Shown: piece after piece, positions 61,523 to 64,000 of the stretch
How the letters are laid out: each line of letters opens with the position of its first letter
Position numbering within the stretch: the stretch's first letter is position 1
NCBI GenBank assembly: GCA_903935095.1
Contig: CAIZQH010000002.1
Coordinates: forward strand, 45,062 to 109,061
Source: an uncultured Flavobacteriales bacterium
GTDB taxonomy: Bacteria > Bacteroidota > Bacteroidia > Flavobacteriales_D > Crocinitomicaceae
Direction: 5' to 3'
Length of the DNA stretch: 64,000 bases
Position numbers and translations under genes: made by a program
Notes under the pieces: generated by a model
What the model was told of the DNA's origin: nothing
The model's database searches: none
What the model saw: only the letters and a program-made list of their open reading frames with translations

Positions 61523-62181
61523 TCTTCAGCAGCCGTTTTCTTTCCGTTAAAATAATAGGTATATGCAAATCCAACACTAAAAAGTGAGGATGGTCTTGAG
61601 TATTCTTTTGGATCGTAGCCAATATTCGAATCGATTCCGATCATCCATGGAGTAAACGAATACCCATAAATTGGATAACCGATAGTCAGACGGTAACTAC
61701 AATTCACATCAGCTGTTAGTACTAATCCAAGTGAAGGTTCGATATAGGTACCCTCCACAAAATTGTACGGTATACCCTTCGACTTCAACAAATCACTCAC
61801 CGTGAAACTTTGCAGGTATCCCATTTTGACACCGAAATCGGTCCCAAATCTTTCTGACCAAAATTTCTCATGTCCAACTTTCACATAAGCTGCAGCGGTA
61901 TGAATGCCACCGTATACTTTGGATGGAACACGAAATTCATTAATGGCAAAATAAGAATAATGTAAGCCCCCTCCGAAAGATAAACCAGTTTTTAAGGTGT
62001 ATTGATACGTTGCGCTGGTTTGAATTAGACCTTGCATGATTATTTTATAAGGACGATTATACATTGAATTAGGTAATGCTATTTCAAATGTAAAGGAGTC
62101 ATCTGGATCAATATCTTGTGCCAGTAAAGAAGAAAAACTAACTACATAGAGAAGAAAACTAAAGGTCAAACAATTTCTCAT
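61519..62181 (-). CDS. Outer-membrane beta-barrel protein, unknown function
   Basis: The 220-residue protein has a signal peptide (MRNCLTFSFLLYVVSFSSLLAQ) and beta-strand pattern with many aromatic residues (LSFGGGLHYSYFAINEF, SVGFAYTYYFNGKK). It looks like one of the many small barrels of Bacteroidota. It overlaps the convergent carboxylase gene by 4 bases and follows the flippase gene by 4 bases. Confidence 0.7.
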   Translation of the reverse strand: MRNCLTFSFLLYVVSFSSLLAQDIDPDDSFTFEIALPNSMYNRPYKIIMQGLIQTSATYQYTLKTGLSFGGGLHYSYFAINEFRVPSKVYGGIHTAAAYVKVGHEKFWSERFGTDFGVKMGYLQSFTVSDLLKSKGIPYNFVEGTYIEPSLGLVLTADVNCSYRLTIGYPIYGYSFTPWMIGIDSNIGYDPKEYSRPSSLFSVGFAYTYYFNGKKTAAED

Positions 62182-62185
62182 GGGT

Positions 62186-63685
62186 TTATTTCTTAAATAT
62201 TTTCGTTTTCAAAGACCTAACAAACTGAACAGATTCAGGTTCTAAATTTAACCAATAAATTGGAAAAATAAAACCTATTAACAACAGGGCCTCCTTAGTT
62301 AATATTCGCATATAAATAGAGGAAAGGCGACTTAAATCATTCGAAAAAAACATGATTGAGTAGTATAAAATCAGAAAAAAACATAAAAAACCAAGTAATT
62401 TCATCTGAATCGTTTGAAATGGATTTAAAGAATAGACTTTGTAAATATACCATCCACGGAGTAAATTATAAAAAACATAAACAAAACCTGTTGAAATTGC
62501 TGCTCCTACAATCCCGTATTTAGGTATAAGAAACAAATTGAAAGCGTACACACAAACGATAAGAATAACAGTAAAGTAAAAATCGGCTTTATATTTCTTA
62601 GAAGTGGATAATATTACACCATTCAAACCAAAATACATATCCACGACACGTCCCAACATTAGAAAAAAGAATACCCAAATACCATCGTTATAAGCTGGTA
62701 TAAAATGAAAGAATTCATTAATTGGCAACCAAACCACCAAGAAACCTAAAACACCAATCAATAAACCTAGCGAGGAACTTTTTTGATAAAGCGAAATCAT
62801 TCCCCTTTCATCGCGTTCCTTCCATTGTTTGGAAACTAAAGGAGTTGATACACGAATAACTGATCTATATGGAAACAATACCGCGCTAATCAAGAGGATT
62901 GTTGTCGTGTAAACACCGGTATCTGCTAATCCCTTATATTTCGCAATCATTAATGAATCCAATGAAACAACCAGTAAAGCAGCTAGTGAATTTACATAAC
63001 TAAACAAAGAATAAGAGAAAATAATTCTCTTGAATCGTGTAGGAAGTTGAATTGATTTTAGTGAAAAGGATAATTCTCGTTTTTTAATGAGATAAATCAG
63101 GAGATAACATGGTGCAATAAAATGCAATAAAATGTAGAGAATAAAGAATTGTTGAAAATCAATATAATTCAAATAGGTAGCCAATAGGACCATCGATGTG
63201 CACAGACGCAAAAAAACATCCTGTAAAAATACAGGAAGCACATTCTCGCGCATTCCTCTCAGGTGATTTTCAAATAATTGAAAAAATACAATGGCAATAC
63301 CTAAAGGAATTGTGTAGTAATAATATTGAATAAAAAGATGTGAATTTTGACTATAAGTTAGGATCACAAGGTTTTTGGCTCCAATTATTATAAGACTGAA
63401 AAACAGGACACCGATACAAACAATGAGCAAATTTAAAAGAAGAAATCCATAATGGTGTCGACTTTCATTTCTAAAAAAAGGAAAAAAACGCCAAGATGAA
63501 TAATTTGTTCCTAAATTCGCAAACTGAGCAAACAACAGCGAAACGTTCATAATGAGATTTACCAATCCCACTTGGGCACTTGAGAATAGTACAACAAATA
63601 AAAAACCTTTATTTAAATATCCCAATATTAATCCAAGAAAAGAAATGAATGATGTTCGGATGGCATCCTTTTGCACAATTCCCAT
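62186..63685 (-). CDS. Polysaccharide flippase-like membrane protein
   Basis: The 499-residue protein has about 14 membrane helices and the MATE/Wzx-like flippase pattern (RTSFISFLGLILGYLNKGFL, VGLVNLIMNVSLLFAQFANLG). It probably exports lipid-linked saccharide units. No glycosyltransferase is adjacent, so it may work with genes elsewhere or be a second Wzx copy. It lies next to the rRNA operon end. The 63686-63821 stretch holds a near-match -7 element (TATCTTTA on the minus strand) and nothing else I can name. Confidence 0.82.
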   Translation of the reverse strand: MGIVQKDAIRTSFISFLGLILGYLNKGFLFVVLFSSAQVGLVNLIMNVSLLFAQFANLGTNYSSWRFFPFFRNESRHHYGFLLLNLLIVCIGVLFFSLIIIGAKNLVILTYSQNSHLFIQYYYYTIPLGIAIVFFQLFENHLRGMRENVLPVFLQDVFLRLCTSMVLLATYLNYIDFQQFFILYILLHFIAPCYLLIYLIKKRELSFSLKSIQLPTRFKRIIFSYSLFSYVNSLAALLVVSLDSLMIAKYKGLADTGVYTTTILLISAVLFPYRSVIRVSTPLVSKQWKERDERGMISLYQKSSSLGLLIGVLGFLVVWLPINEFFHFIPAYNDGIWVFFFLMLGRVVDMYFGLNGVILSTSKKYKADFYFTVILIVCVYAFNLFLIPKYGIVGAAISTGFVYVFYNLLRGWYIYKVYSLNPFQTIQMKLLGFLCFFLILYYSIMFFSNDLSRLSSIYMRILTKEALLLIGFIFPIYWLNLEPESVQFVRSLKTKIFKK

Positions 63686-63821
63686 AGGGTTAAAGATACG
63701 AAATAGTTTTTTAGTAAGATTCCTAGGTTTTACAGACCTAATCCCTCATTAATCGACCAGTTCAGATATTCAGTAAGAGGCAAGGTAATTAATTTTCTTT
63801 TTTCATCAACTTTTCGGGCAT

Positions 63822-63858
63822 AAAAAAACCCCGACGATTCTGACGAATGTCGGGGTTT
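63822..63858 (-). terminator. Terminator of the rRNA operon
   Basis: CCCCGAC (63829-63835) pairs with GTCGGGG (63849-63855), and the stem can continue inward through ATTC/GAAT with one bulged G. On the minus strand the hairpin is followed by seven T residues (63828-63822). It lies just past the 3' end of the 5S rRNA. Confidence 0.92.
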
Positions 63859-63865
63859 CTAAAAT

Positions 63866-63974
63866 CGGCGTCGACTTACTCTCCCATCCTCAAAAGGACA
63901 GTACCATCAGCGCAAGCAGGCTTAACTTCTCTGTTCGAAATGGGAAGAGGTGGACCGTGCTGCTATAAACACCC
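63866..63974 (-). rRNA. rrf: 5S ribosomal RNA
   Basis: The minus strand reads as a complete 5S of about 109 bases: the 5' GGGTGTTTATAGCA, the loop region CCTCTTCCCATTTCGAACAG, AGAAGTTAAGCC, GCTGATGGTACT and the 3' end GGGAGAGTAAGTCGACGCC. These conserved segments match Bacteroidota 5S. The exact ends may be off by a few bases. The rest of the rRNA operon should lie to the right of the window. Confidence 0.95.
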
Positions 63975-64000
63975 AAAAACGTTGACTTAAAAAGATAAGT

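Overview
The window looks like chromosomal DNA of a low-GC member of the Bacteroidota, most likely order Flavobacteriales and near Fluviicola/Crocinitomicaceae; the family is my inference. The evidence is gliding/type IX secretion (T9SS) genes in familiar settings (nadE beside gldB-gldC, porT behind ubiE), secreted proteins with C-terminal T9SS sorting domains, PorP/SprF barrels, TonB-type genes, TAnnTTTG promoter elements in place of sigma-70 boxes, and little sign of Shine-Dalgarno sequences. Almost everything is intact and tightly packed. I see no insertion sequence, prophage, CRISPR array or tRNA, and no gene-free stretch longer than about 220 bases.

Layout. 1-1908: a secreted CotH-kinase/lamin-tail protein cut by the left edge. 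2121-4542: a GH3 lipoprotein converging on rimM-rpsP; the S16 protein has a long acidic repeat tail. 4644-7869: undecaprenyl-phosphate sugar transferase, lipoprotein, Gfo/Idh oxidoreductase. 7942-11116: translation operon thrS-infC-rpmI-rplT ending in a strong terminator. 11178-16420: LexA-like regulator, TonB-like protein, WG-repeat protein, nadE and a barrel protein. 16467-19103: gldB, gldC, DUF2797, GtrA. 19109-24360: surface polysaccharide genes (asparagine synthase-like amidotransferase, methyltransferase, flippase, glycosyltransferase). 24376-29556: cysteine desulfurase, rimO, tlyA and small unknown proteins. 29557-39178: a maltodextrin operon of six minus-strand genes with a divergent NUDIX/helix-turn-helix regulator.

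39301-42424 holds the most unusual unit: an ECF sigma factor, then a protein with an anti-sigma-like cytoplasmic part, one inner-membrane helix, a periplasmic linker and a C-terminal PorP/SprF-like barrel, then a free-standing PorP/SprF protein. If the reading is right, one polypeptide could link the outer membrane directly to a sigma factor. 42433-51407: M14 peptidase, trmD, aminotransferase, heptose-kinase-like protein, ubiE, porT, FAD oxidoreductase, mnmA. 51457-59726: small protein, lipoprotein, TonB-dependent receptor with a companion membrane protein, delta-60/cysteine-repeat T9SS cargo, alpha/beta hydrolase, dicarboxylate symporter. 59879-63685: acyl-CoA carboxylase beta subunit, barrel protein, second flippase. 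The window ends in a minus-strand 5S rRNA with its terminator, so 23S and 16S should lie just beyond the right edge.

How the genes fit together. The maltodextrin genes form a pathway: secreted amylase, periplasmic amylase, MFS importer, maltose phosphorylase, beta-phosphoglucomutase and a sugar kinase. T9SS/gliding genes sit at three separate places, and two T9SS cargo proteins are encoded here. Several start codons lie exactly four bases after a promoter -7 element, which suggests leaderless mRNAs. All functions are read from sequence motifs by eye; no database search was run.
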